Assembly (NCBI GenBank): GCA_032768795.1
Contig: CP136499.1
Span: forward strand, 744,001 to 808,000
Length of the DNA: 64,000 nt
Direction: 5' to 3'
DNA from: Tremella fuciformis
Taxonomy: Eukaryota; Basidiomycota; Tremellomycetes; Tremellales; Tremellaceae
In this document: one piece after another, positions 19,493 through 30,101 of the stretch
Position numbering within the stretch: position 1 is the stretch's first letter
Layout: the number at the start of each line of letters is the position of its first letter
Translations under genes and position numbers: made by a program
Notes under the pieces: model-generated
The model's input: the letters and a program-made list of their open reading frames with translations, nothing else
Database searches by the model: none
Told to the model about the DNA's origin: nothing

Positions 19493-22400
19493 CAAAGACA
19501 GCTCGAGCTTCTGCACACCAATGTAGCAGGACCGCTCAAACCATCAGTCAGGGGCCACACATACTATCTCACTGTCATTGACGACTTCTCAAAGCTATTG
19601 GTCAGCGTGGCCATGCCAAACAAGTCAGCCTGGAACGACACAATCAAGATAGTGAATCTGCTAGAGACGCAGTTTGGAGGAAAAGTCAGGATCATCAGAT
19701 CTGACGGTGGTAAGGAGTACAGTGGGTACACCTGGGATAAGTTCCTGTACGACAAAGGAATTATCCATCGAACCACAACCGCACACACACCTCAACTCAA
19801 TGGAGTTGCAGAACGCATGAACCGCACAATCAAAGAGAGGACAGCGGCAATGATACGAGAAAGCAGCCTCGACATGCGCTTCTGGGATTGGGCCGTAGCT
19901 GATGCAACAATGGTCATCAACAGATGTCGGGTCAACAACAACGGAGTCACCGTATTTGAAAAGTTCTTTCGACACCAACCACACTTTGATGATGTTCAAC
20001 CTTTTGGCACCACTTGCTGGGTGGTCATACCATCAGCAGTACAACGCAAGGCAGACTTGACCTTGCCCAAGGCTTGGAAAGGACAGCTCCTCGGACTCCC
20101 CTATGGCAGCGCGGGTTATGTTGTCTGGAATCCAGAGAAAGAGGAAGCAGTCAACACAAGAGATGTCATCTTCCCTCGACAAGGAGCCAAGCCAGATGGG
20201 ATGCCAGAGATTCCCTCAGACAATGAGGATGAGGAGGATATGGGAGCAGTGGTGGAAACACCTGTCAACAGCACAGTGGACGAGCAAGCGGTGCCCGTCA
20301 GCACACCCATCACAGCCAACGCTCCCACACCAGAAATACCTCCCGCAGCGGCTCAACATCAGGAGGACGTCCCACCTGAACCTACAGCACCTGCTTCACC
20401 ACCTCCGACAAAAGTACAAGAACCTCCCCTTCCCATGCTCGAGCATGAGAAAGAGCACACAACACCACCTGTTACAGAGAAAGTACAAGAGACGGTGGAG
20501 GAGACTCCTGAGGAGATGGAGGAGGTCACAGCACTAGTGCCAGAAACTGTTGAGCCAAGGAAGTCTGCTCGCTTGCAAGCAAAGCAGCAGCAGGTCCCAA
20601 GGATCATGATCTTGGAAGGAGTCCAGATCAGGAGCAACGGTGGAGACCATGGATGGGCTCTCACCGTGGAGGAGTCATTGATTGACAATGGCCCAAAGAT
20701 GTATGCTCAAGCAATGAGCTTGCCTCTAGCCAAGGAATGGCAAAAGGCAATGGAGAAGGAATTGGAGAACGTCCAGAAGGCTGGAACATGGGTGGACGCA
20801 ACTGCGCCTGACGGCAGGACAGTTGTTGGAAGCAAGTGGGTCTACAAGACCAAGCAAGATCAGCACGGCAAGATCACCAAGTACAAAGCACGCATCGTTG
20901 CCAAAGGCTACTCGCAAGTTCCTGGTCAAGACTTTGACGAGACACACTCGCCTGTTACAAGACTCACCTCCCTACGCATATTTGTTGCCCTTGCAGCCCA
21001 CTACGACTTGGAGCTAGGTCAAATGGATGTTGTCTCCGCATTCCTTAATGGTCTTCTTGACAAACCCATCTACATGCAGTGCCCGGAAGGATACACCGTG
21101 GCAGCAGGCATGGACTGTGTCAAACTGCTCAAAGCGCTGTACGGCTTGAAGCAAGCAGGACGGACATGGTGGGAGGCACTGGACAAGTACCTCAAGGAAA
21201 TGGGGTTTGAGCGTATCTCCCAAGACTGGGGAGTATACCGCTACAAAGGAAAGAAAACAGTCTTTCTCATTGTCTATGTGGACGACCTGCTCATAGCAGC
21301 ACAAGACAAGGAGACTGTGCGGCGCACCAAGGAGGTGTTAGCCAGGAGATGGGAGATGACGGACGCTGGAGAGCCACAGTTCATGCTGGGACTGAAGATC
21401 ACTTGCAACCGCCAAAAGCATCAGATCATGCTCTCACAATCCGTGTACATCAATACCCTACTCCAACGGTCTGGCCAGGCAAAGGCTAGAACAGTCATCA
21501 CGCCCCTGGAGACGTCAAAGAAGCTCTCCACGGAAGGAGAACCCTGCCAAGAAGGCATCCAGCGCTATCAGCAGCTGGTGGGCGGGCTCATGTGGGCGTC
21601 CATCACAACAAGACCTGACCTTGCCTTTGCAGTCTGTGCGCTTGGACGACAGTGTGCCAGCCCGACACAGCAAGCCTGGTATGCAGGCCTGCACGTCCTC
21701 AAGGACCTCAATGGGACCCGTACACACGGTCTAGTGCTGGGAGGAAAAGGGGGACAATCACCCATGCTGGAGGCATGGAGTGATGCAGACTGGGCAGGAG
21801 ATGTGGAGGACAGGAAGTCCACGACAGGGTATATCCTCAAGGTTCTAGGATCTACGGTGAGCTGGGACACAGTCAAGCAGAAGAGTGTTGCCCTATCCAC
21901 AACGGAAGCCGAGTACATGGCTCTCACTGAGACAATCAAGGATGTGATCTGGGTATCAACAATTCTCAACAAGTTTGGACAGACAGTCCGACGCCCTGTC
22001 ACCATCCACTGCGACAACCAATCCGCCATAGCTCTCACAGAGAATCCAGGCCACCACCGTTCAACAAAGCACATTGAGCTCCGATACCACTTCATCCGTC
22101 AACAAGCTGAGGCTGGGATGAACAAGCTCGAGTATGTTGAAACGGCAAGACAACTGGCAGATGGATTCACCAAGGCAATTGGTGGACCGGCACACTGGCA
22201 GCACTTCAAGGAGATAGGAGTGTGCGCAGAAAGCACGGTGCTGGATATGGGAAAGAACATGGGGACAGGGGGGAAGACAATGATCCTCATGGCGCGGAGC
22301 AAGAAGCCTGACAGTGAGAAGGCATGCTGGAAGTGTGGACATACGGGTCACTTCAAGGTCAACTGCAAGCGGCCAGACACACCACCACCTCCGCCTGAAG

Positions 22401-22897
22401 TATTCCCTCCATCTCCCGTTCAAGAAAGAGCGCCACTGCCATCCATCAAACCACAAGCAAATGGACCAGAGACGTTGCAAGAAAGGATGGGTTGGACGGC
22501 AGAAGGAAGGAGGACGCTGGCGGAGAGACTGCAGCAAATGACTGCACATCAGCAGGGCTCAGAGCAGAGAGTGGACATGAAGGAGAAAGGAAATGTTCAC
22601 GGCAAACAACCACCAACGGCACCACTCCTCATGCACCTCTCCATGCCCGTCATCAAGCCTACACCCGTCATGAAAAGCAAGATCAAGAGTGCATCAAAGT
22701 ATCCGTCACTGGAAACCCGCATCACCAAGTCCCAACAGCTGGAGCAACGGATTGCAGCCAGTCAAGCCCTTGGATCCCCACACCGGGCAATTCCAGCAAG
22801 GAGGCTGCCACACGTGCAGAGAATGCCGGAGCAAAGGCCGCAAGGCCCTGCCCACTGGCTGTCCGGAGGCCTAAGGAGTTCCTGCCTCAAGCACTGA
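19493..22897 (+). CDS. pol: Copia A pol: integrase-RT-RNase H with C-terminal zinc knuckle
   Basis: More than 1100 stop-free codons. Integrase core with VIDDFSK, IRSDGGKEY and NGVAERMNRT (catalytic Asp, Asp and Glu regions). Then a Pro/Glu-rich linker (about 20220-20560). RT with WVYKTKQDQHGKITKYKARI, QMDVVSAFLNG, LYGLKQAGR and YVDDLL (about 21271). RNase H with DADWAGDVEDRKSTTGY and ALSTTEAEYMAL. After the usual Copia end (VETARQLADGFTKA) it continues for about 210 codons, including a second CCHC knuckle (CWKCGHTGHFKVNC, about 22327-22368) and a Pro/Lys/Gln-rich tail. A zinc knuckle after RNase H is not the usual Copia order. The upstream gag and protease have stops, so this protein could be made only from an internal start. 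Function beyond transposition is unknown. Confidence 0.85.
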   Translation, partial: QRQLELLHTNVAGPLKPSVRGHTYYLTVIDDFSKLLVSVAMPNKSAWNDTIKIVNLLETQFGGKVRIIRSDGGKEYSGYTWDKFLYDKGIIHRTTTAHTPQLNGVAERMNRTIKERTAAMIRESSLDMRFWDWAVADATMVINRCRVNNNGVTVFEKFFRHQPHFDDVQPFGTTCWVVIPSAVQRKADLTLPKAWKGQLLGLPYGSAGYVVWNPEKEEAVNTRDVIFPRQGAKPDGMPEIPSDNEDEEDMGAVVETPVNSTVDEQAVPVSTPITANAPTPEIPPAAAQHQEDVPPEPTAPASPPPTKVQEPPLPMLEHEKEHTTPPVTEKVQETVEETPEEMEEVTALVPETVEPRKSARLQAKQQQVPRIMILEGVQIRSNGGDHGWALTVEESLIDNGPKMYAQAMSLPLAKEWQKAMEKELENVQKAGTWVDATAPDGRTVVGSKWVYKTKQDQHGKITKYKARIVAKGYSQVPGQDFDETHSPVTRLTSLRIFVALAAHYDLELGQMDVVSAFLNGLLDKPIYMQCPEGYTVAAGMDCVKLLKALYGLKQAGRTWWEALDKYLKEMGFERISQDWGVYRYKGKKTVFLIVYVDDLLIAAQDKETVRRTKEVLARRWEMTDAGEPQFMLGLKITCNRQKHQIMLSQSVYINTLLQRSGQAKARTVITPLETSKKLSTEGEPCQEGIQRYQQLVGGLMWASITTRPDLAFAVCALGRQCASPTQQAWYAGLHVLKDLNGTRTHGLVLGGKGGQSPMLEAWSDADWAGDVEDRKSTTGYILKVLGSTVSWDTVKQKSVALSTTEAEYMALTETIKDVIWVSTILNKFGQTVRRPVTIHCDNQSAIALTENPGHHRSTKHIELRYHFIRQQAEAGMNKLEYVETARQLADGFTKAIGGPAHWQHFKEIGVCAESTVLDMGKNMGTGGKTMILMARSKKPDSEKACWKCGHTGHFKVNCKRPDTPPPPPEVFPPSPVQERAPLPSIKPQANGPETLQERMGWTAEGRRTLAERLQQMTAHQQGSEQRVDMKEKGNVHGKQPPTAPLLMHLSMPVIKPTPVMKSKIKSASKYPSLETRITKSQQLEQRIAASQALGSPHRAIPARRLPHVQRMPEQRPQGPAHWLSGGLRSSCLKH

Positions 22898-23164
22898 GCA
22901 ATGCCGGCAAGGCATGCCACACGTGCAAGAGGAGCACTGAGCAACCCCTGCAAAGGTGTGCCACATATGCAGGACAGGATGGCAGAGATGGACGGGAGAT
23001 GGATGTATGAAGGAGAAAGAGGCGGCGGCAACGACAAGTTGTGGAGCCGGGTGAAAAGTCCAGGGTCCAGAGTTCAGGGTCGGAATTACGGAGTCATGGA
23101 AAGGCGGCTGAATGTGGCACAGTGAGCACAGGGGTTTTGGTAGCGGTGAGCAGGTCAAGGGGGG

Positions 23165-23288
23165 TCCTGATAGGTGCCCCGCCACCACTACGGCATTTTA
23201 GGCTTGAGAAACTCTGTGGTGAAGAGGTAGAAAGCCATTCCATAGCTAGGTAGACCTTTTGAACGCGACCTCTGACATCGTGTCAACA
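23165..23288 (+). repeat. 3' LTR of Copia A
   Basis: 124 bp preceded directly by the polypurine tract AAGGGGGG (23157-23164). Its first three bases have mutated (TCCTGATAGG instead of TGTTGATAGG). Followed by CGTTG, the right target copy, and then by the rest of the D2 LTR. Confidence 0.85.
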
Positions 23289-24286
23289 CGTTGGATGAAC
23301 GGAGATGGCTGGAAACAGGCAGAGAGCCATATAGGCCGCCCAGGGCGCCCGTCGTAGTTCTTCAGCACTCTCTGATTGAGTCCCATGGAGTACCATTGAC
23401 GATCTCACTTTCTCCGTTGGCACGCAGCATGGCTGAGTCACACTCACGCTGTATCATCAACGACCTAGTTACCTTGACAACCTTGCAACCTCGACGAGGG
23501 TCCAATCTCAACGCGGATTCTACCTCGACACCTGTAACAACTCGAACCCGGCGGCCTTGAGGTCCAGCGACAAGTAGACGGCGGTAGTCGTAATGTGGCA
23601 AGCTTGGGTTGCACCGAAGGCAAAGGGGGTACAACCACTGAACCTGTGGCTTGGTCGGACGGCGTAGTAGAGTCGACAATCCACAACGGCCACGGTGTGG
23701 ATGTCGATGGTCGAAGTGCTCGAAGGATCCCACGGAGATAGGCGTCGTGGCGAGCGGAGGTAAAGACGAAGCGAGCAAAGAGGGGCTCGGTGCAAGGCTC
23801 TAAAACTAGGTGTAACTTGCAATAGATTGATCCTTGGGGAGAAGGATCAAGAAGTAGGCTCTTTATATATGTCTACAGGCTGGGTGGCAAATCCGTGTGC
23901 GCAACTCCTTCACCTGAAGTTGCCACTCACTCCACCTGACTCTGGGCTGGTGCCACCTTGGCGCCAGTACGGGCCGGCCTGGGTTCCTAGTTCCACTCGG
24001 GGTCACCTGGCGTCACCTGACTTCACCTGGCGTCACCTGGCGTTCCCTGATTCCCCCTGGCGTCACCTGGCGGTAGACCCTTCCAGTGTTCCAGCTTGGA
24101 GAGTGAACCCTTCCGGTATTCCAGCTTGGGGTGTTGCGATCCGGGTGGCGGACGGTCAAGGGCCTGTATGGGTGGCAACGGTGACCGGATCGTAACAACT
24201 CCCCCGTTACTACCTTCTATCCTTTATTCCTGGGTCTGATACCGTGCAAGAGCGCCTCTGCCAATGGGAGAGCGCAGCATCGTGAC
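23289..24286 (+). repeat. 3' LTR of Gypsy D2, remainder, split by solo LTR F
   Basis: 23289-23532 continues the D LTR from position 106 of its alignment (GATGAAC at 23294 corresponds to 40293). After solo LTR F the tail resumes at about 24198 and ends GCAGCATCGTGACA at 24286, as at the D LTR end. This gives the right boundary of D2. No 5' end of D2 is present. Confidence 0.85.
23533..24197 (+). mobile_element. Solo LTR F
   Basis: 665 bp beginning TGTAACAACTCG and ending GGATCGTAACA, flanked by ACACC (left) and ACTCC (right), a near-match target duplication. A TATA-like TTTATATAT is at about 23862. A run of CACCTGGCGT repeats lies near 24005-24070. A truncated second copy starts at 52883. Confidence 0.8.
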
Positions 24287-27200
24287 AGAAATCAAGCCAT
24301 CGAGCGGTGAATATTGGTGGTCCTCCAAGCAGATAGATGCCTATTTTGGATCAAGGCGAGGCCCAAAGTGGCCAGTGGTGAGCGTACCACCTCGTTGCTT
24401 AGAGTCAGAGTCAAATGTATCTCTAGCCTCCTCGCATACCCTACCTGGAAAGCCTACTCGTGCTCCCTGTGAGGCGACCTCAACTCCCACATGTATCATC
24501 TCAAGACTCGACAAGGGCGGTCATCATCGTATTGTCAAACATCTTGTCTGCCAGCTGAATCAAAGGTCTGTTCTCTGAGGGAAGCAGATCTGTTGCCGCA
24601 AATGATACCAAAGCAGCAGCAAGTCGGAGCCAAAGGCACATGGAGCCGCCCACTTGTTGGCACTTGCTGAGGCTTGCCGCGACTTGTCAAGACCAACCCA
24701 GATGATATTACCGCATCCGTTGGACCAAAGGTTACATCTCACACAAATAGGTCACATAGTCTCCGCAGCCCTCGCCAACGACAATGAACTCTTCAACGCT
24801 TGTCGCGCTTGCCATCCTTGCCATCAAAGAACAATAGGCCTCCTCAATGCTTACTCAGCGAGTTTGCCGCATCCGGCAAACTCGACAATAGGAGACGAGA
24901 GAACAATGAGCTCGACGTAGACGGACGGTGTAGCGGCGAGACCCCGTTGAAACCTGTCCGCTCACAGGTATGAGGGCTGACTATGAGGATAGCGTTGCGG
25001 TGGAGCCGCAACTCGCCTCCCCTTGCGGGAGCGGAAGTTGATATAGGTTGATCGCTTAATAGGTTGTTATAGACTGCAAAGGTCTAAGAAGGATAGCCTG
25101 CATTGGAGGTGGGGTGTATGTATGTCTGAATGTAGTAGTATGATTTGTATGACTTTGAAGAATTGCAAGAGTTGAGAGAATTGCGCTCTGCGCAAGTCAA
25201 AATCCTCCAACTCCATAACACATCCACGCCCCGGTGCGCTCCATATTTAACATGTGATCCTACTCTGTCAGTCTCCCACCTTCAGCACCACACCACCCAG
25301 GACAATACAACTGCAACGCCTTGTCAGTGCACCTTGGCATCGCCGCGTTCAGAACAGCAAGACTTGATACGCACAAAGAGCTCAACGGATGTAGACAGAA
25401 GGTGGAAAGGCAGAGAGAGATGCCGTACTGGAGAGAGAGGCCGCGGATTATCTAGACCCTCGTCAATAGACTGGTAGCCCCGCCAGTACTCTTGCAATTG
25501 TTGCATTGTGTTACAACTTGACTGACAGGCCGAGCCATACACTGGCTCAAGCTGAAATGGCATAAACCATTCAGCCAAAAGGCAATGATTGTGAACCTGT
25601 TTTATAGAGTACTGGTGGCATGACCCCAAGCAGGGTCATAATACATCGAGACATTTCTCTCACACACTCTCTCCTGCTCCGTCCTGCCTACTGTACGGCT
25701 GCCGAAGGTCTCTCTCCTTGTATGGCAGCCTTGCCTTATCACCTCTTGCCTTGCCTAGCCTCCCCTTGCTCTCACTGACCCTTGCTGATCAGTCCGGTCG
25801 TGACTATCTTTGGACAGAGACAGAGAGGTGACGTGACAACTGCGCGGTGCTCCCTGCTATCTGCATCCCATGCCTGCCTTCATGTTTCCGAGCCCCCGCC
25901 CCCGAACAATCTACTCCATTGCGACTTTGCCTGACCTGCGGGCAAGTAATATCAACGCGGCCGGGATGCAAATGGTTGCGTGTGACGGATTGTTGCCGCA
26001 CGCACGACCAGGGGTTGCTGATTTTGCGTTGCGGGACAAGGGTACAATGCCAAACATGGGATGAAGAGCAAGTCTCAGCGGGCTCAGAGTTCTGGATTCC
26101 AGAGTAGACGGGATCTGCTTCTTAAAGAAGAGGTCAAGGGGATCAAAGTTGTACACTGAATGCCAGCTCTATGCCTTGCAGTAATCTTTGGTGCGGCACG
26201 GCACGGCTGTCAGAGGACAGTCCTGCAGTCATGAGCTCGGTCGGCGGCTACAGATACGTATGTGCAAGCTGACAGTCGGCGCCCAATTGACCAAATCGTC
26301 CGTCACATGGAGAGATGCTGGAAAGCAGCTCACGACTATGACACTCAGATATGTATCTCTTGCTCTCTTCACCTTGCGCTTCCTGCGAATCGTCCTCCCT
26401 CCCGCCTACCCCCAGCGCGTTGACCGCCCCGACTGCCCCATTTGCCCAGACCGCACCAGCGCCTATCTCACATCTGGGTTGAGACTTGGAGCAGTATTGC
26501 CGGACGAGCGACGAGCGCCCGACCGCTCTCCAAGCCACAATCACCGCGAGGTGAATGTTCAAAGGATCGGGCAGACGCGTGCGTGCCTCCTGCCTATGAG
26601 GCGTCAACAAGCGACCTCACTGCTCTCTTGCGAGTCATCGACGGGCAGTCATGCAGCTAGAGATGAATAATCGTTCAGGTGACTCCTCGGCTGGCTGATA
26701 TTTCTTTCTGACCGTTCCATACTTTTCAAGCTGCGTCCATGACCAGCCGGGCTGACCTGCAAGGCTACTCACATGCCCACGCACCACTGCTACAGGGGCA
26801 GTCAGAGTCAGCTCTCAACTTGGTTCAATGGGATAATCTCGAGGACGATATCTATTGCCAGGTCGCCATATCTCTTTACCATCCATCCCTCACATGGCCG
26901 TCCTCATCAGCCACGACAACATAGGTGCAAGTCGTGATTTACGAGTACAGCTTCGAGTGCGCGGCTGGGGGCTTCATCACTCCCACATCTGCGCAGTCTG
27001 GGAAGGTGTGTGCAATGCGACACCCCATCAGGCCGTACAAGTCCATGTCCGCTCGTTTGCGGGCTTCAAGCTCATGCTATAGCTGAAGACTCCAGGTTGT
27101 GCTAGGTCCCGAGGACAAGTCGAGGATTAGCAATGCGAGTAGTTAAAGGTGAAGGACGGCTCGTCAGCGGGAATTCCGGTGTAGCTGACGCTCTTGACTT

Positions 27201-30101
27201 GATTTCGGGCGAAACATGACTGTGAGCGAGTATGCGGACGGCGGCTTGGCTGCAGACTACTGATTGTTACAGTATCAGCAAGCCCTCTCGGAAGGGGCAC
27301 GATGGGCGCCGCCGACTTTGCGGAGAATCTCTGAATGTCAACGGGAACTGCTAAGATCCAGATGTAGAGTAGCCCGCGAAGATACCTTGGCTTGGCTTCC
27401 TCTTCCTCATCTGGAATGGAACCAATGGACTCGGAGCAACTAACTTGCTGCTGCTGTCTTGTCTGCTTCAGCGGCGGCACGCAAAGCAAAAGCGTCAGAC
27501 GAGACAAGCACAACGCAACAGCAGGCGCAGCCATAGACACCCACTGGTGGTTATCCTTCACCTGCGAGAACCCCTGCGGCTACTGCTACTTTGAACGGGA
27601 GCCGACAGAGCAAGAGGGACAGACGGAGGAACAAGATTCGCTCGGAGATCGTGCCTCGCTTGGTGAGCTTCCCCTTGAGTGAGTACGTCGCGGGAGGCTG
27701 ATATATAGCTGGGGACAGCCAAGCTGCAGGCCGACGCGGAGCAGGAGAATCAATACTCCCGACACGACTCGTACCCAGACCAGACATGTGGGTCAACCCC
27801 GTGCACGATGGACAGACGGTGCAGGTCGAAAGTTCCGGGCTGCAGTCAGCTCGCCTTACAGTCCAGCGACGAGAGGAACACTCCTCACCGAGGTAGAGGC
27901 TGCAGTGCGTCCACTGGGTCTGCCTGTCTATCAGTCCGGCAGCAGCGCCGCGCCGCGCCATCCCAGACTGCCCACCCCACCAAACGATCTCACTGAACCA
28001 CAGGAGACAGAAGCGTCACTTGGGTTCTCATCCCACTCGTGCTGGGGAGGATGAACAGTACGCACATGGCCGTCGGTTGTTTGTTGATAGAAGAGGGAGG
28101 TGGGAGCTGCTGGTACAGACTGAGCGGTGCGATCGGCTTTGACTTTGCACGTTGCCGCTGCCGTTGCTTTGGCGCCGTGTAGCAGTACTCGACGAGGTCG
28201 TGGTTTTGGTACTGGTTGGTTATAAAAACACGTCTTGTTGGCCTCGCAGAGTGCCTTGTAATGGAAGGGTATCGGAGATCCGTCGTCGACATGTTGGGAC
28301 TGATGATCAGTAGGCGTAGGCGGTGTCGGGCACCAGTGATGCAGCATACATACTGTACATCCACGCATGTTCTTCTAACGCTCGTCTCTCGCATCAGCCC
28401 ATCGATAAGATTGGGCACAGTACAGTATGTTCGTCGGCCCAGTGCGCCTTCTCCTGCTCCTGCTGATGCTGATGCTGATCGACATAAGACAGATGTCGTC
28501 CAAGTGCAAGTGTGGTACGAGGAGTGGGGGCGGGCTTGGGCAGGGCACGGCCTGGATGTTCTGCTGGTGTGCGTGTCCGCGACGTCTTGGTTTCACTGGC
28601 GTGTTCGCCTGACGAGGTGACGGTGTTTGTAGGGATGGTGGAGATGGTGGAGATGGTGGAGATGGTGGAGAGAGAGAGAGTGTTAATACCTTTGAGATGA
28701 CTCGATTATAATACTGTATGGGCAGAGCATGGTTGCAAGTTCAACAGCGACGTCCCTTCTCACCTGTGTGTTGGCCTTGGAGCCTCAGTCAAGTCCCAAG
28801 TCGGCGTCATGCGCTCGCCCCTCCACTTCCCTCGGCACCTCGACCAGCCGCAACAAGATAATGAACATGTTTGACAGGCATGCACTCGGGACAGTCGCAA
28901 TCGACAAGTAGCCAAAGCCAAGCCCAGCCCCGGGGCCTGCCTCTTCAGCTTCAAGTGGGTACTCATACTGCATTGATCGAACTGGACTTGCTCGCAGCCG
29001 AGCCGACGTGCGGCGTGTTGCTGAGACGTCAACGAGCAACAGCAACAGCAACAGCAACAGCATGGCCGCTGGTCTGGTGTGAGATGTAAAGTCCGAGGTC
29101 TGTTGTCCTAATCTTCATGCTCGAGTCGGCATGGTCGCTCGGAGCGATCAAGATGTTGTCCAGCTTGCGTCGCTGACTGACTGATCCCGGTCGTGCTCCA
29201 CCAGCCGTACTGCCTTGATATCCTCTTCCTAGGGGCGGGGCTCGCACGGAAGCGAGGTGTGCATCCCGATTTCTTTCGTCTGAGAGCCAAGCTCGTACTC
29301 TAGTGCTTGTCAACCACGCCGACAGGACATCTACAGTACGTTGGGTTGATGCTTGTGATGTGCAGATGAGACGCCCTCCCCCTGAATATCGGTACTGTAG
29401 ATTGCCCCAAGCTGTTTCTGTCTCCATACCCTCGCGTTGGCCCCGAGATGATCGACGAGGTGTGGTGTGTTCCACTCAAATCGAGCTCCCGCAGTTGAGA
29501 CAGAAAGTCGCCCAGAGACCAGAGACCAGAGACCACTCTTGAACGGCTGTGGGGTCCGCACTCGATTGATGAACGGATTGGCCGCGAGGCCGTGTGTCTC
29601 AACGGGCTGGGCGCTAATCGTGCCGAGTGCAGGGCAGGACGTTTATCCAGCTCTGCGAGGTGACTGACTTGTCAGCCTGATGTGATGCAACAGCCAGCCA
29701 GCACTAACACAGCGGGTACATATGTGGATATTGTGCCCAGCAGGCCAAGCTGTGTATCGCCTCGGTCGTCCTGGTACACCTCGCCGTTTGGCCTGGCAGC
29801 CGAGCAACATGTCGATGCGACATACAGTAACATACACTGGGCTTGTTGCCTCATGACACCTGCCAGGCGTTGGCGTTGGTTTCTTTGTTGGTGCATGTTG
29901 TAGTTACTCGTTCGGTCAGTAGCCTGAGTGTTTCCGTTCGAGGGCGACGGAACACTGATATCAATATCACGGCAGACGGTCAACAGTTGCCAACGAGAGA
30001 TGTCTGCACGGTCACATGGCTCGCGAGGTAGGTGCAAGGAGGACTACATGTGGTGTCGTGCCGTGTCATGTCATGTCGTGTCGCATGGAGGAGATGGGCT
30101 G
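24287..30101. other. Long stretch without a supported gene
   Basis: Many short frames on both strands but none with a recognisable domain, sustained codon bias or a consistent splice model. The best small candidates are a plus-strand frame at 27392-27682 with a Cys-rich end (CENPCGYCYFE) and a plus-strand frame at 26188-26670; neither is convincing. Simple repeats occur at 28634-28680 and a CAACAG run near 29036-29060. Non-coding RNA cannot be excluded. Confidence 0.5.
28634..28680. repeat. GATGGTGGA microsatellite followed by (GA)n
   Basis: About four units of GATGGTGGA followed by a short GA run. No gene association seen. Confidence 0.9.

Larger units (their letters stand above)
10029..23288 (+). 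mobile_element. Copia element A, complete but decayed, with nested insertions
   Basis: A Ty1/Copia retrotransposon with 124-bp LTRs (10029-10152 and 23165-23288), inserted in the D2 LTR. Target duplication is TGTTG on the left (10024-10028) and CGTTG on the right (23289-23293). A polypurine tract AAGGGGGG (23157-23164) precedes the 3' LTR. The LTRs differ at 11 of 124 positions by eye, so the insertion is old. Order inside: gag (interrupted by Gypsy B at 11135-17907), zinc knuckle, protease, GAG-pre-integrase region, solo LTR E (18732-19487), integrase, RT, RNase H and an unusual C-terminal extension. Removing B and E restores continuous codons at both junctions. Confidence 0.9.

Noticed and set aside
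24930..25120. Possible LTR-like block beginning near 24971
   Set aside because: No second copy, no convincing TG...CA pair and no target duplication could be found in the window.
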